Assembly: GCF_026230105.1 (NCBI RefSeq) | Contig: NC_079476.1 | Span: 8,508,709-8,572,708, forward strand | Reading direction: 5' to 3' | DNA: 64,000 nucleotides | Source of the DNA: Diorhabda sublineata | Lineage: Eukaryota > Arthropoda > Insecta > Coleoptera > Chrysomelidae | Shown here: positions 1-10,989 of the stretch, piece by piece | Numbering within the stretch: position 1 is the stretch's first letter | Layout of the letters: every line of letters starts with the position of its first letter | Position numbers and translations under genes: made by a program | Notes under the pieces: generated by a model | What the model saw: the letters and a program-made list of their open reading frames with translations, nothing else | What the model was told of the DNA's origin: nothing | Database searches by the model: none

Positions 1-993
1 ATTGGAGTGCCAAAGTAGGGAAAAATAATTAGGGAAAAGAACAGGTGATGGGTATCTATGGTATCAGTGAAAAAAATGGCATTGGTTCACAACTGACAGG
101 CTTTTGTTCAGAATGATGAATGATGAATTAGTTATTGTCTAAGATCCCACTGGTTGATACTGCAGGTGTGTCTGTTTTTTTGAAATTAATTTAAAAGGAA
201 TTTGAGAATCAAATTAATTTTTGCTTTGCTCAAATTCTTCAAAACACCAAAAAATATTCCAAACCGCTTAATCAAAAAACGGTGTATTGTCAGAATCAAA
301 TACTATTTTTGGACAAATAAATCATAACCAATTTACAATTAATCATTAAATGATTAGATATAATATATAATATAAATAACAATCAAAATATTTCAAGAAC
401 TAATAATTACAGATGTAGGGAAATGCTTCATAAAAAAATAAGTATCTTGGTAGTACTTTTTGATACCCACATAAAATATTTATTTGAAAAAACCGAGAAA
501 ATACTGTATTATATTAGTATTTTGATTCACCCTGTATTAGATTCAACAAATATTAACGAAATAGATAATTTTTCAAAATTTTTACTACTATTTCAACAAA
601 TCTTCATTCTTGAATTTCTCTTACATTGTACAGTGCATTGAGCTTTTTATGATTTGTGAAAAATTGGTTATAACTTTTTAAATACCATGTAGAACACATT
701 ACAACTGTATATTATTGTGATATGGAAGTCAAGCTGATACCAAATTTGCGATAAAATATAGGGTGTTTCATTTTTAAAAAGGTAACTTTTGATATGGCAA
801 AGCATTCTGGATTTTATATATATATTTTTAACTGTGAATTGTAAATAATTTTCAAATGTGATATCTGAAAGAACAAGGCGGTACTGAACTTTATCACACT
901 AATCAATCACCCTGTATATGTTCGATAAATTTTATAATACCAAATTTAATAAAAGTAGACTATTATTGTATATAATAAATTTCTAATCTTTAG
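1..993. other. Non-coding sequence upstream of exon, likely intron
   Basis: AT-rich sequence without a supported gene. The short open frame at 423-641 has no recognisable features and is treated as chance. Around 760-920 there are pieces such as agggtgtttc and caccctgtatat that resemble the ends of small Tc1/mariner-derived non-autonomous elements, but I could not pair them into one element. The last ~20 bases, rich in T and ending in ctttag, form a believable splice acceptor for the exon at 994. Confidence 0.5.
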
Positions 994-1125
994 GTGAAGA
1001 TCCTAATATGGAATTATCTAATACTGCAGAAAACTCTCAAGGGGAACCTTCACCTTCTCATAGTTTGGCATCTTGGCCTCCTTTTGATATGCCACCACCG
1101 CCTTCTCAAGACTCATCTTCTCCTG
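994..1125 (+). CDS. Internal coding exon, acidic/proline-rich linker
   Basis: This exon sits between a good acceptor (ttctaatctttag) and a good donor (gtaagt). It is 132 nt: two bases complete a codon, 43 codons follow, and one base starts the next codon, so it is phase 1 at both ends and could be skipped without a frameshift. The 43-residue peptide is rich in Ser, Pro, Glu and Asp, contains DMPPPPSQDSSSP, and has no fold I recognise; it reads as a disordered linker. Its outgoing single G matches the incoming GT of the FLYWCH exon at 16108, forming a Gly codon, so the two could join directly. That they belong to one gene is inference. Such linkers lie between the BTB domain and the FLYWCH finger in mod(mdg4)-type proteins. 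Confidence 0.6.
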
Positions 1126-1990
1126 GTAAGTTTTTTTTGCATTATATCAATATTAGCTTATTTGAAATTAGCTTAGATTTCGTTTTAGTTATTATTTCTA
1201 TTTTCTGGCTTATAGTGGGATAGGAACTTTCTAACTTTTTATAATAATTTTATTAGTACATTATGTATAGAAAACTGGAATATTACTAGTATTGAAATAA
1301 CTTTAATATATTTCTGATATTGGCACATGTAAAGCCTTTTATATGAATTTTAATCTATGCTTATCTTTTGAAAGTTTATGCCCAATATAATATTTGAAAA
1401 TTATACATTTGAATTAATAATCATAATAAAATTAAATATGTAAACAATTGACCAATAACAGAAACATCCTAAAATTACAACAATTTTTTTATTAATTCTT
1501 CATTAGTAAGAAAACCCAAATATGCGAATGAAAACCTCAAAATAAGCGTATAAATATGCAATTCAATTAGTTCAAATATGCAGAAAAATGTTAAAAATAT
1601 GCAAAAAAAATCTTATACATCAATTGATTCATTCAGTTTATAGTAAACAGACATTTTAATTTTTTTTACATAGGTTCTTAACTTAATCTAAATATGCACA
1701 AAGCAAATTGCTGTTAGTTATAAAAACAGTAAATTTTTATTTATAAATGGTTAATTAAAAAATGTTATCTGAATATACAAATTTATAAATGGAAAAATTT
1801 CTTTCCGCATCAACTGATGTAATAGGGACATTTTTATAATTGCTGATTATTGCAGGTTCCAAATAAATTTATCAGTAAATTGTAGATCATTCGGGGAGTT
1901 GTTTTGGTTTTACTGTACATATACCTACAAAATATTTTGTACTAGACTCTAAATATCATTGTTCTGCTTCCAAAACGCGTAGATTTCTCC
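1126..1990. other. Intronic AT-rich sequence, nothing recognised
   Basis: No open frame or repeat pairing of note. The sequence starts with the donor site of the preceding exon and runs as simple AT-rich intron until LINE-derived sequence begins near 1990. Confidence 0.5.
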
Positions 1991-2620
1991 CAAATGAGGG
2001 TATTTTCATGGGGTTTTCATGTCCCACCTCACGTGTTAGTCTACTTCGAGGTACATAAATCTTTTAGACAAATGGGCATGACATTCACATAGTATATGCT
2101 CTGCCATATCTATCATTTGCTCGCAATAACTGCAGCTCTCGTCCTTGGTCATGCCTATCATCTTAAGGTGCAGTGACCTGTCAGAAAATCGATCACCAGT
2201 TTAATGTCGTTTCTGGTCATTACGAGAAGTTCTTCAGAATTCTTAGCTGTTATGGAGATGAATCTTTTGAATTAACTTAGGCTTGAAGTGTTTCCTCAGT
2301 AAGACTCCATCTGATTCTTTAGCCACCAGTTCAGTTCATTATTGATGTGGCATCCCATGAGGTTTTGGTCCTAGTTGTCCCTACTAGCAAATTAGGGTTA
2401 CTTTGTTTCTGTTAATACATAAGCTTGGACGTGCACTCAATAGCTTTCAGGACCTTCAAAGCCACTTTACTATCTGAGAGAAAGTGAATATGCTTTTTAG
2501 AGATGTTTCTATCCAAACACTCCAGGGCATGTTTGTTTATTCCTACCAATTCTACCTGAAACTGGTGAGTGATTTTCCCAGTAGTTTGAAGATCCAGCAT
2601 TTTGGTTCACAAGTGTGCAA
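1990..2620 (-). mobile_element. LINE fragment: RNase H and C-terminal zinc knuckle
   Basis: The - strand near 2600-2410 reads as the middle of a retrotransposon RNase H domain, with the motif IHFLSDSKVALKVL around the catalytic Asp. Downstream, near 2190-2040, another frame reads MTKDESCSYCEQ then MAEHILCEC, which matches the C-X2-C...H-X4-C finger that follows RNase H in I/R1/Jockey-type insect LINEs. The two parts are in different frames with stops between, so this is a dead 3' fragment. It lies antisense within the presumed intron of the host gene. The clade is not resolved by eye; a RNase H-bearing LINE is well supported. Confidence 0.75.
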
Positions 2621-4199
2621 GCAGTTGGAATATCTTTGTCCATTATGCTGTGCATTTTTTTAAACGCATTCTTTATGCTTTTTGGTGATAACTGTACACT
2701 AGAATTAGAGTTTTTAATAATATATTGTGATTTGATCAAATTTTGGCCAAATTTCTGTCAGTGTGTCTGTCTACTGGTAATATTTTCCTTAAAATTTGTG
2801 TGCAGAACTTTTCCGAAGAGTTTTACATTAATTTATAGTTGTCTTCTTGTGCCAGATATACAGGAAGTGAATTCCAACTTTTTAAATAGTTTTTTTATTG
2901 CATTTTTTCAATATATGGCGAATTTTAATATAACTTCATTCCAAACACCATCTAAAATGTTTCATCTCGTCATGTTAAAAAACCTACCTGGTAACGTTCG
3001 AAGTTTCCCAAATCTTTTAATATACCTTAATAAATTATAGGAGAATCTAAGAAATTGAATCCGAATTCGAATCTCAAAAATTTTGTATTTTTGCTAACGT
3101 AAAAATTGAGGGTGTTCCAACAAGATGATCCACTAAAATTTTAGTGAGGTTATTTGAGATACATACTTTGTATGTATTGTTAACCAAACTTGTATGAAAA
3201 TTACTTGAAAGTCTAAGATCTAACCTAACCAATTGCTTTTCTCTTTATTATGACAAAGTGCCTCGCGCCTGCGTGTTTGATTCGCGAGTTGTTCACTTTT
3301 AAAATTCTATCACACTGTTCACATTCTCCTTAACCAACAGATTTATTACCATGAGACTTATGCTTATCTCAATAAATGAGAGTATGAGACATACTAGTTG
3401 AAATAAATGTAGAATACGTAATTGCTGCTAAAAAAATTCATTCACTATATTTTTGACCACAACCCGTTTGTTAACGAAATTTTTTCTCTTGTCATTCAAT
3501 CATTAAGAGGGAGAGGAACCATCCTGGGGGTAGCAGAAATATTTTTGTTATGCTTTTTGGGTATAAAATAATTAAAATGTCGATTGTAAACTATCTTTTC
3601 TCAATTTTTTTTGTTCTTTTCAGTTATATTATAGCCACATGTTTTATTTTTAGTTGCTTGTTAATGTAATTGAAAAAAAAATAATACACAATATTCCCCA
3701 CTTTAAATATTTTCGAGGTGCATTTATTACTAATGCGTGGAAAAAATGTAATTAGATGATGTTCTAACATAAAAATTGCATTTGTAAAATTCTAAAATAA
3801 AATCTGTCTATTCATATTCAGTAACATGTATGAATTATTGAATTATGAATTACAGAGATATCACAATGCTTTAAAAGCACAATATATCAAGAATTCTTAT
3901 ATATTTGGCAGTTACGAACCTTAAAAATTCAGATGTCAGAATTAAATTTCAGCTCAGACTATGTGACTTTACATTTTTTATTTCTATTCTAAATCAAGTT
4001 AGACCGTGTTTTACATCTTGTTTGCATTTGTTAAATTACAAGTTTATTTCGCAATTTCTTAATATACATCACTCCATAAGTCCTGGGGTTGTAACACGTG
4101 ACAGAAACAGTGTCATACCATTTTCTTCCTATTAGAATCAAGGATAAATAGAAGCGTGTTGAATTGAATCAAGGATCAAGATATTAAAGGTTGAATATT
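2621..4199. other. No assignable gene; weakly open minus-strand stretch
   Basis: From about 3040 to 2620 the - strand has long interrupted open segments (for example a lysine-rich stretch with SPKSIKNAFKKMHSIMDKD) that may be older TE coding sequence, but I do not recognise the family. The + strand open frame over the same bases is hydrophobic and looks like its antisense shadow. From 3060 to 4200 I see only AT-rich sequence. Confidence 0.35.
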
Positions 4200-5290
4200 A
4201 TAGTGCATTCGTTATCTAAAAAATGTCTAAAAACGAGTTTTATGTTTTGAGTAAAAACAATTTTTTGATGGGATCAGAAACTGTACAAGTAAAGCAATAG
4301 CTTATTGAATGTTATTCAGACTCTGCTCCATTAGAAACAACTGTTGAAAGGAGTTATTCTGACGTATATCTGCTTATTGGAACTTTGCAAGAGATTTGGT
4401 CCCAATTAAGAAGTTTTCTTTTGAAAGAAAAAACAAATTTTTCTACGGAAAACATCAAAAAGTTGTAGGAACGTTGAAGTGCATGTTGAAGGTGATTATT
4501 TCAATGATTTAAGTTTGATTTTAAAAAGTGTTTTTACGACGAATCCTACTTGTTTCGAGATATGGAAACACTACTGTGATATGTCAAATCTGACATTGCC
4601 ATCATAAAGTTTGACATTTTTAATGGTGAACGTACTCAGAACGTGTTGTCATACGAGTGCAATGGACTTTTGTACACATACTGAAACATTCATCTTGGAC
4701 AAATGGAAGTAAATCGCGAACATTTCCTTCGATGATTTTGTATCACTTTCGGTTTGGATCGAACCAACTGCAGTATGTCGATCAACTCTTTTTGGTGAGG
4801 AAGCAATATCTCAAAAAGTGAATGCAGTCCCTCATTTAACAAATAAGATAGTATTTCAAGATAAATATACGTTTATGTTAAATGGAATTAATCGCCACAG
4901 CTGTAAATATTGCAGTGCTGCCATTTATGTATTCTGTAGAAGACAATTTGAACGGACCAAAGTCTTCGGATTTATTGAGAAAGCAACTAGATGCTGTAAT
5001 TACAAATGCAGTTGGTAATAAATTTGTTTTAGCTTGCTTACACTGAGCAAAACACTGCATAGTGAAAAAAACTGACAAAGCCACGTTTCCAGGAGGAAAG
5101 TTCGCACTTCTTTCAGTAGCAACTCTTCAAGAAGCAATTTTACAATAAATCTGGAAAGTATAAGATCTGAAATCGATCAAATAAGCTCAAATACACAAAA
5201 ACTTCGGCAAAAGCTTTTGTTTTACCCTACGGCAGCTGATATTGACAATTTGTTAGATTCCTCAATAAAATAATAAAGATTAACGAGTGA
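4200..5290 (+). other. Decayed TE-like coding debris
   Basis: Several short + strand open segments are broken by stops and frameshifts. One near 4820-4920 reads KIVFQDKYTFMLNGINRHSC, similar in layout to the segment around the first catalytic Asp of IS630/Tc1/mariner transposases (typically FSDEA...NGxVNRHN). Another near 4300-4370 (YSDSAPLETTVER) recalls the mariner N-terminal region. The rest is unassigned. These could be pieces of one or two ancient mariners; the evidence is thin. Confidence 0.3.
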
Positions 5291-5369
5291 TTTGTTTCTG
5301 TCAATTTTTTCTGTGTGTAATTTGTTAACATAACGGAAATATAAGTATAAGAATGTTACTATACAGGTT

Positions 5370-5530
5370 GTGGCACGAAAAGTTCCATATAAAATTTGTA
5401 CATAATGTCCTATACCAAAAATGAAGTATTTCAATTTTTCTTTCAGATCATGAAAATTCCTAGTACGAAGCTAGTGACGAAATTGTAACCAATAAACAAC
5501 AAGCTTTTTTCCGTTAATTACATATACAGA
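5370..5530 (+). repeat. Repeat copy paired with 8605-8790 (inverted)
   Basis: A ~160 bp segment containing acgaagctagtgacgaaatt and aaccaataaacaacaag recurs in reverse complement at 8605-8790 with moderate divergence. The pair encloses the long-TIR mariner at 5645-7272, a mariner fragment and a LINE fragment. Whether these are ends of one older element or two dispersed copies in opposite orientation is not decided. Confidence 0.6.
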
Positions 5531-5644
5531 GTGAGTTTTATGTACGGAACGCCTCAATTATCAATTTTTGTGCGCAAGGGTCTTGTAATACGGCCGGTAT
5601 TATGGAGGTATCTACATTGTTGTCAGATCTTTCTTTTTCCAGAA

Positions 5645-7272
5645 CTTTGTTATTTCAAATAGATCACCCTATACATTTTGTTTTTATAGAAATCCTTAAG
5701 AAATACTGATTATTTTTCATTCTCTATATCTAAATGCCATAATTTCAGTTATAATTACATTTACAGTATCTCCACCAAAGTTACAACAGATATTGTATAT
5801 TTAGATGGCAACGATTGAATAAACTCGTTCAATTTGATTATTCTTTGATTATTTATGTGCTAATACAAATCTCGTAACAAGGTAAAGTATCAGTAAGTTA
5901 GTAAAAAGTTTAACGAAACTGGTGCTGTAAAATATTTATTCAAATCATGGTGCAGAAAATGTACAACAACTGAAGACAAATCTTTAAATGTTTGTGTCAC
6001 GTTAGAAGTAGATTCACATTTGTAAAGTAGAAAAATTACGAATTTTAGAAAACATACAGTGAAGGCGATTACAGCAGTTGATCAAAATGTCCATTTACTT
6101 CAATACAACAAGCCATGCGATTTTTAAAACTTTACAGTGCATTTTGCTGCATCCCTGACTGCTCAATTCTTCTCATCTCTATGGAAATCATATCTTTCAA
6201 TTCCTGAATATTGGCAGATTTTGTTTTATAACAAACATTATTTATGTATTGCCCCGCATAGTGAGATGGGGCACCACCTTGTTGTAGTCAAATATTGTCG
6301 TTTGGAATATTGTTATTGTCTGAAAATTTTTAATAATGAAGTTTTTTTTCAAATGTAATTGAAAATAATTACATGGATTTGGAAATATCTGAGCCAACTC
6401 AGATATAATACTATTTTCCAATAAATCTAAATACGCCGGACCATTTAAGTTACCCTCAATGAAAAAGGGACAAATTATTATTTTGTCGCCTATTATTCCA
6501 GCCCATACATTCAGTGAGATTCACGCATCCAACGAGGATTGTTACGTGACCAGTATCTACAATTATACCGATTTAGGTTTCCATTAATAAAAAAAATGAC
6601 CTCATCGCAAAACATAACATTACTTAAAAAATTTGGATCGTTTTGATTGTAACATTTTTCCTTCATTAGGTCTGCAGACTCTTCACGTGTGTCAAAATCA
6701 TCATCTGACAACTCTTGAACCATAGTTACTTTGTATGTAAATTTATTATCACGTAAAATTTTCATTACGGATATTTGCGAAATATCAAGTTCCCTGGATA
6801 TTTGCATAGTACTCAAGTGTGGATCGTCTTCTAACAGAACACAAAAATTTAAAGATTTGTTTTCAGTTGATGCAGTTTTTCTGCGCCCTGATTTGGATAA
6901 ATCTTTTACTGAACCAGTTTCGTTAAACTTTTTTACTAGTTCACTGACTGTAGATCTCGTTATGGGATTTCGGTTAGGATATAAATTATTAAAGATATTA
7001 CACATTTCTTGTTCACTTCTACGCCTATCACCATACCCTATAACCTGTCCTTTTCAATAATATTAATTTATTGAAACGTCAAATTTGTTATTGTAGCTGT
7101 CATAGGCACCTAAATGTATTAGTTCAACTTCGGTGGAGATAACGCAATTGTAGCTATAACTCTGAAATTATGGCATTTAGGTATAAGGAACATTCGATGA
7201 AAAATAATAAGTATTTCTTAAGGATTTCTAAAAACCCAAAATATATAGGGTGATCCATTTGAAATAACAAAG
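5645..7272 (-). mobile_element. IS630/Tc1/mariner-type element with ~200 bp TIRs
   Basis: The two ends are inverted copies of each other over roughly 200 bp (5645-5850 and about 7090-7272). The outermost bases are ctttgttatttcaaat, followed by a segment containing gatcaccctata and aaatccttaagaaatact. Between them, on the - strand, lies a decayed transposase. Most mariners have ~30 bp TIRs, so these repeats are long. Total length is about 1.63 kb. No clear TA duplication could be read at the edges, so the exact ends may be off by a few bases. Confidence 0.8.
6075..7050 (-). pseudogene. Decayed mariner-type transposase
   Basis: The main open piece (7005-6511) contains a helix-turn-helix region with ITRSTVSELVKKFNETGS, a linker SGRRKTAS, then VQELSDDDFD and the first catalytic region FCDEVIFF with NRYNCRYWS. 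These features match insect IS630-type transposases with an N-terminal DUF4817-like HTH and a DDE_3 domain. Below 6511 the frame is lost, but further pieces continue: VWAGI-like and EGNLNGPAYLDLL segments, and near 6200-6080 IQELKDMIS and MACCIEVNG-like ends. The segment that should hold the second and third catalytic Asp is largely missing, so the gene is dead. It sits within the long-TIR element 5645-7272. Confidence 0.75.
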
Positions 7273-7679
7273 CTCATTATTTCATTACAATTTAAATCAT
7301 TAATAAGTTTCTTACTCTAAACAGAACACCCAACAACTTTTAAGATATAGCATTATCTTAGTTGAAACATAAAAACGCTTAATTATTTTGTTGACGAACT
7401 TTTAAGAATTTAAGACAAAAATTTATATAAATAAACCACTAGTGGACAGTGACTTAAACGAAATTAATATTTTCGGTTATTTTACGACCTCCCCAAATGT
7501 CTCCATTAGTCAGACAGATCTTATGTCGAGAAAAATTCATCGCACTTCAAAAAAACAAATGAAATATTAATAGAGATTCTTGATATGGAGTTTTAATGTT
7601 TTTTGTACAATAAAAGACGATAAAATTTTATGATGAAAATTTAAATAGTGCCACATTTTAGAAGAAACTATACCATCAG

Positions 7680-7960
7680 TGTTAAATACTTTAAAAAATA
7701 GAGAAATGGCTTCAGCTAGGTACCAGCAAGATAGAACACGCCCTCATAACATAGTGCGTGTTGGCTCAGCATCTTTACGACACATTTTATGATAGATTGC
7801 CAATCAGGGTCAATTTCGTTGGCTTTAGATTTTGGCATATGAGGTTACATTAAAAATCAGGTATTTACCTAACCTGTTACAACGAATGAAGATATGACAA
7901 AGAGTCCGTGAGACCTAGGGCATGATTTGAGGAGCAACAAAAAAGTAATGGCAGTCTGCA
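7680..7960 (+). pseudogene. Mariner-type transposase fragment (catalytic core)
   Basis: The + strand reads YQQDRTRPHN, like the (F)QQDGARPH motif around the second catalytic Asp, then after stops and frameshifts GYIKNQVF and PVTTNEDM, which match the WGYIKNQVY...PxTxEDM block after the third Asp of IS630/mariner transposases. Stops are frequent. It is separate from the 5645-7272 element and on the other strand. I saw no inverted repeats for it. Confidence 0.55.
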
Positions 7961-8149
7961 TTGAAAATAAATTAAGATTATTTTTTGTAGTTTTCTATAT
8001 AATGGATCATTTATTTTTCAGTCTATGAATAGGATGTTAATTTTTTAAAAGATCAATTGTAGTCTTTATCGAATGATGTTCTTTACTTTTTGTTTCATTA
8101 TGTTTTAACTCCTACAAATCCCTTTATTGGGGTGGATTACTCACCTTGT
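7961..8149. other. No feature seen
   Basis: Short AT-rich spacer between the mariner fragment and the LINE fragment. Confidence 0.4.
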
Positions 8150-8450
8150 TCTTTTGGTTATAATTTTTTGTTAGTTCTGGCTTCGTTTGTCAGCGTTCTC
8201 CATTTTTTTCTGTTTCTGCATTTTGCTCTCCAGTCTCTTATTTCTATGATTCTGGTATCTTCTTCAATTTGGTTTCTCCAGATATTAAGGTATCTCATAG
8301 TCTGTCTCTGCCTCTTGGCCTTATTATATTTTTTCCTTCTAGTACTTCTTCTTTTCCCCCAATCTTCTTTCTTCATTGCTGTAATATTTGGTCCGAGTAT
8401 AATTCTCATTATTTTTCTTTCGATAATCTTCAGATCCTCCTCTTTCTTTC
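8150..8450 (-). mobile_element. LINE 3' coding fragment
   Basis: The - strand frame (8409-8158) reads MRIILGPN near its start, an arginine-rich middle (RRKKYNKAKRQRQTMRYL), and ends TRIIEIRDWRAKCRNRKKWR followed by EART. This matches the conserved C-terminal tail of insect RTE/Jockey-type reverse transcriptase proteins, where a W-R-x-K-A-x-D-R-x-x-W-R block closes the protein. Only the end of ORF2 is present. The + strand frame over the same bases is hydrophobic and is its antisense shadow. Confidence 0.65.
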
Positions 8451-8604
8451 CTAACTTAACCTAACCAAACGGATTGGCTTAAAAAAATACAGCAGAAATT
8501 ATAATAAAATACAGAGTGTTCTATTGGAAGTAAGCAACTCAAAATGATTTTAATTGTGCATGTTGGCAGCTGCGTTCAAAATAACCTATATGAAATATCA
8601 ATAA

Positions 8605-8790
8605 GTTACATATATGAACTTAACGGAAAAGAGTTTGTTGTTTATTGGTTATAATTTCATGTCACTAGCTTCGTTATTCATGGCGATATAATTATTCAAT
8701 GTGCACTAGGTTTTTTCAAAATCTGAATTAGATCGAAATACTTGTGTAGGACATTGTGCACAAACTGTAACTAAAATTTGATGTGGAATT
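8605..8790 (-). repeat. Inverted copy of the 5370-5530 repeat
   Basis: Reverse complement shares gaagctagtgac and ataaccaataaacaacaa with 5370-5530, plus flanking similarity (gcacaatgtccta versus acataatgtccta). No coding potential. Confidence 0.6.
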
Positions 8791-9324
8791 CGAAAATAAA
8801 TTGAAAAATATTATATTCTATTTAAAATAACAAATTAGACATCAACTTCTAGTATAATCGGAAGTGCCACATCAGTACAACATTACATTTGAACTCAACG
8901 TCACCCAAAACTTAAATTCACATTAAAATGCTACTAGTATCTTCAGAAGTAGATCTAATATATCGGTTCCAACATTTTAAATATCAAATCACATGATCTG
9001 AAATGAAAGTAAATTCTGGAATGCAATAATTTCAGTTTTTTCAGTAGATCGATACAATTCAAATTTTCAAAATAAATAGAACACTTCAGCATAAGTATAT
9101 TAGTTAAAAAAAATAAATTATACAGAATATCAATTTCAGAAAGCGCACCACCCTCTATATTTTGATCCCTATAAAAAATATGCAAAGCCTATTACTCTTA
9201 GAAAAACACCTGATATCAATTCTTTAGCGGGGCGAGGACAACATCTAAAATATTATATATAGTTTAATTATCTTTTCAAAAAAAAATCTTTTTTTTTTTT
9301 AATTCTTTAAAATCAGTAGATCAG
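8791..9324. other. No gene seen
   Basis: AT-rich sequence ending in long A and T runs (about 9278-9300). The T-run just before 9324 could serve as a pyrimidine tract for an upstream acceptor of the candidate exon that follows. Confidence 0.4.
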
Positions 9325-9367
9325 TGAAGATATTTTATGTATCAAGTTTCTATTATCTTCTATACAG

Positions 9368-9528
9368 TGATGAAGCTGTTATTCTTCTCTTCAAATCTTC
9401 CAAGTTTAGGGACTATGTTTTGGAAACAATAGGTTCCAAATACCCCCGTGGAAAGGAATTTAGAGCCGCAAAATCGGACCTTCGTGCTGGCGGTTCTACT
9501 GCTCCTCTTCGGCCAATCCATCTACCAG
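9368..9528 (+). CDS. Candidate alternative exon (uncertain)
   Basis: An open stretch with unusually high GC for this region lies between a plausible acceptor (ttctatacag, ending 9367) and a donor (G|gttagt at 9529). The peptide contains SKFRDYVLETIGSKYPRGK and SDLRAGGSTAPLRPIHLP and has no domain I recognise. It ends one base into a codon, the same outgoing phase as the exon at 994, and so could be spliced to the GT at 16108. Its incoming phase (2) does not match the exon at 994 unless another exon lies between or the acceptor at 9324 is used, which would add a poor-looking hydrophobic segment. It may be an alternative exon of the FLYWCH gene, an exon of another gene, or chance. Confidence 0.35.
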
Positions 9529-9639
9529 GTTAGTTACTTACTGTCTGACCAGAAGAAAGTAATGTGATAGAGTTCTATCACTTTGGAAGCATTGCTAAAG
9601 ATCACGGATTGTCATCAGTAGTGTAAAAGAAGTTTCTGG

Positions 9640-10130
9640 AGGATACAAGATGGGACTAAGATCAATAAAGATATTATGCTACGTCGACGACGTAATCTTG
9701 ATAGCCGATAACGAGGATGGCCTATAGCGTTTGCTATATTGGTTCCGAACAACAATCGAAAGCCTTAATATGAAAATATCAGTGGAAAAAATAGAATCAA
9801 TGGTAATAGATAAAGAGCCTACAAGATGTAAACTAGCTGTGAACCACCCCATTCACCAGTGTATACATTGTATATACCTAGTAGTTGAGATCAGAAATGC
9901 TAGAAACTTACAACAAGAAGTGCGTAACCCAGCAAAAACGAAGAACATGATGAGGGCAGCAGAGATGAAAACATCGAGAACTATTAAAGAAGTGATCCTA
10001 AGAGATCAAATAAAAAGAAAAGCTATAAGAGAAGATCTGAACATTCAGGATATAGTACGATTCTCGAGAGAGAATCGGAGAGACTACTTCGACAGAATGA
10101 TTGAAAGATCGATAAGCTAAATGAGCAAAG
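9640..10130 (+). mobile_element. LINE fragment with YVDD reverse transcriptase box
   Basis: The + strand reads LCYVDDVILIADNEDG, a reverse transcriptase catalytic box of the Y-x-D-D type, then NMKISVEKIESMVIDKEPTR (the strand after the box). From 9900 to 10120 it continues with AAEMKTSRTIKEV and RDQIKRKAIREDLNIQDI, matching the conserved C-terminal part of insect RTE/Jockey-like ORF2 proteins. A stop interrupts the frame just after the box, and the segment between RT and tail is shortened. It is a dead 3' fragment of about 0.5 kb. Confidence 0.7.
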
Positions 10131-10985
10131 GATGAAAAGGAGTCTTCACGGCCGAGAAGAAGGATTCTTATTGCTCTTGTAGTGAAAATTTTGCTTTATA
10201 AAAATAAATAATTTGTTTTTGAAAAGGTAGTTGGACGACCTTAAAAATGAAGTATCAGTCAAACAGATTTCAAAGGTTTTGTTTGCCCCCACTAAAGACT
10301 CTTGTAGGTAGATTAATTGAAAACCAGTCTACAAACTGTCCCCTTTAAAAATAAGCGTGACATGCATTTACATAGTTTCGAAATATAAAGGGTGATAAAT
10401 TTCATATTGAGACCTTACTTTTTGTCGACCTACACGAAATACTTAGTATTTTGCAACTAATCAGAAATGAATCCAAGCTTCCTCAGCTCTTGATACGTTA
10501 TCGTTTTTTGCTCTAATTTATAGGGTGAAATATAAGTATTTCGTGCAGGTCGTCTCAAACGACTACCCGTATTGCATAAATCAAAATGGAATTTAAATGC
10601 ACGTTAATTTTCCGTATAGAAAATATTTGGTGGTATGTATTGTTTTTGGCACAAAAACCATTTGCTTCTTTTAGATAGTAAGTTTATTTATTAATGCCCG
10701 GTATATTCTAATTTGTTCATCTTAATTTTTATCATACGTTTGCATGTCATAAATACTGAGGTGATACCAATTAAAAATAATCTAAAAATATTAAGAACAA
10801 GTTATGTTTAGTTTTGATTTAATGAACTATGATCCAATAAATGATGTAGAATAATAACGTATTCAACAAATACTGTCCCATTAAGTACTGTTCAGCTATT
10901 AATTTTATTTAATTTTATAAATAAAGTCAAATCAACAGAAAATTAAATAAAATAGAATTATAAATCGACCTGAACAGCTAGATAA
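10131..10985. other. No gene seen
   Basis: AT-rich sequence with no supported open frame. Short self-similar pieces (aattaaataaaat / attttatttaattt near 10895-10955) form a small local inverted repeat only. Confidence 0.4.
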
Positions 10986-10989
10986 TTGG

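Noticed and set aside
2615..3040. 141-codon + strand frame
   Set aside because: Hydrophobic shadow of a lysine-rich - strand stretch next to LINE sequence; no domain.
8090..8464. 124-codon + strand frame, hydrophobic
   Set aside because: It is antisense to a LINE C-terminal fragment; the apparent membrane segments come from T-rich complement of Lys/Arg codons.
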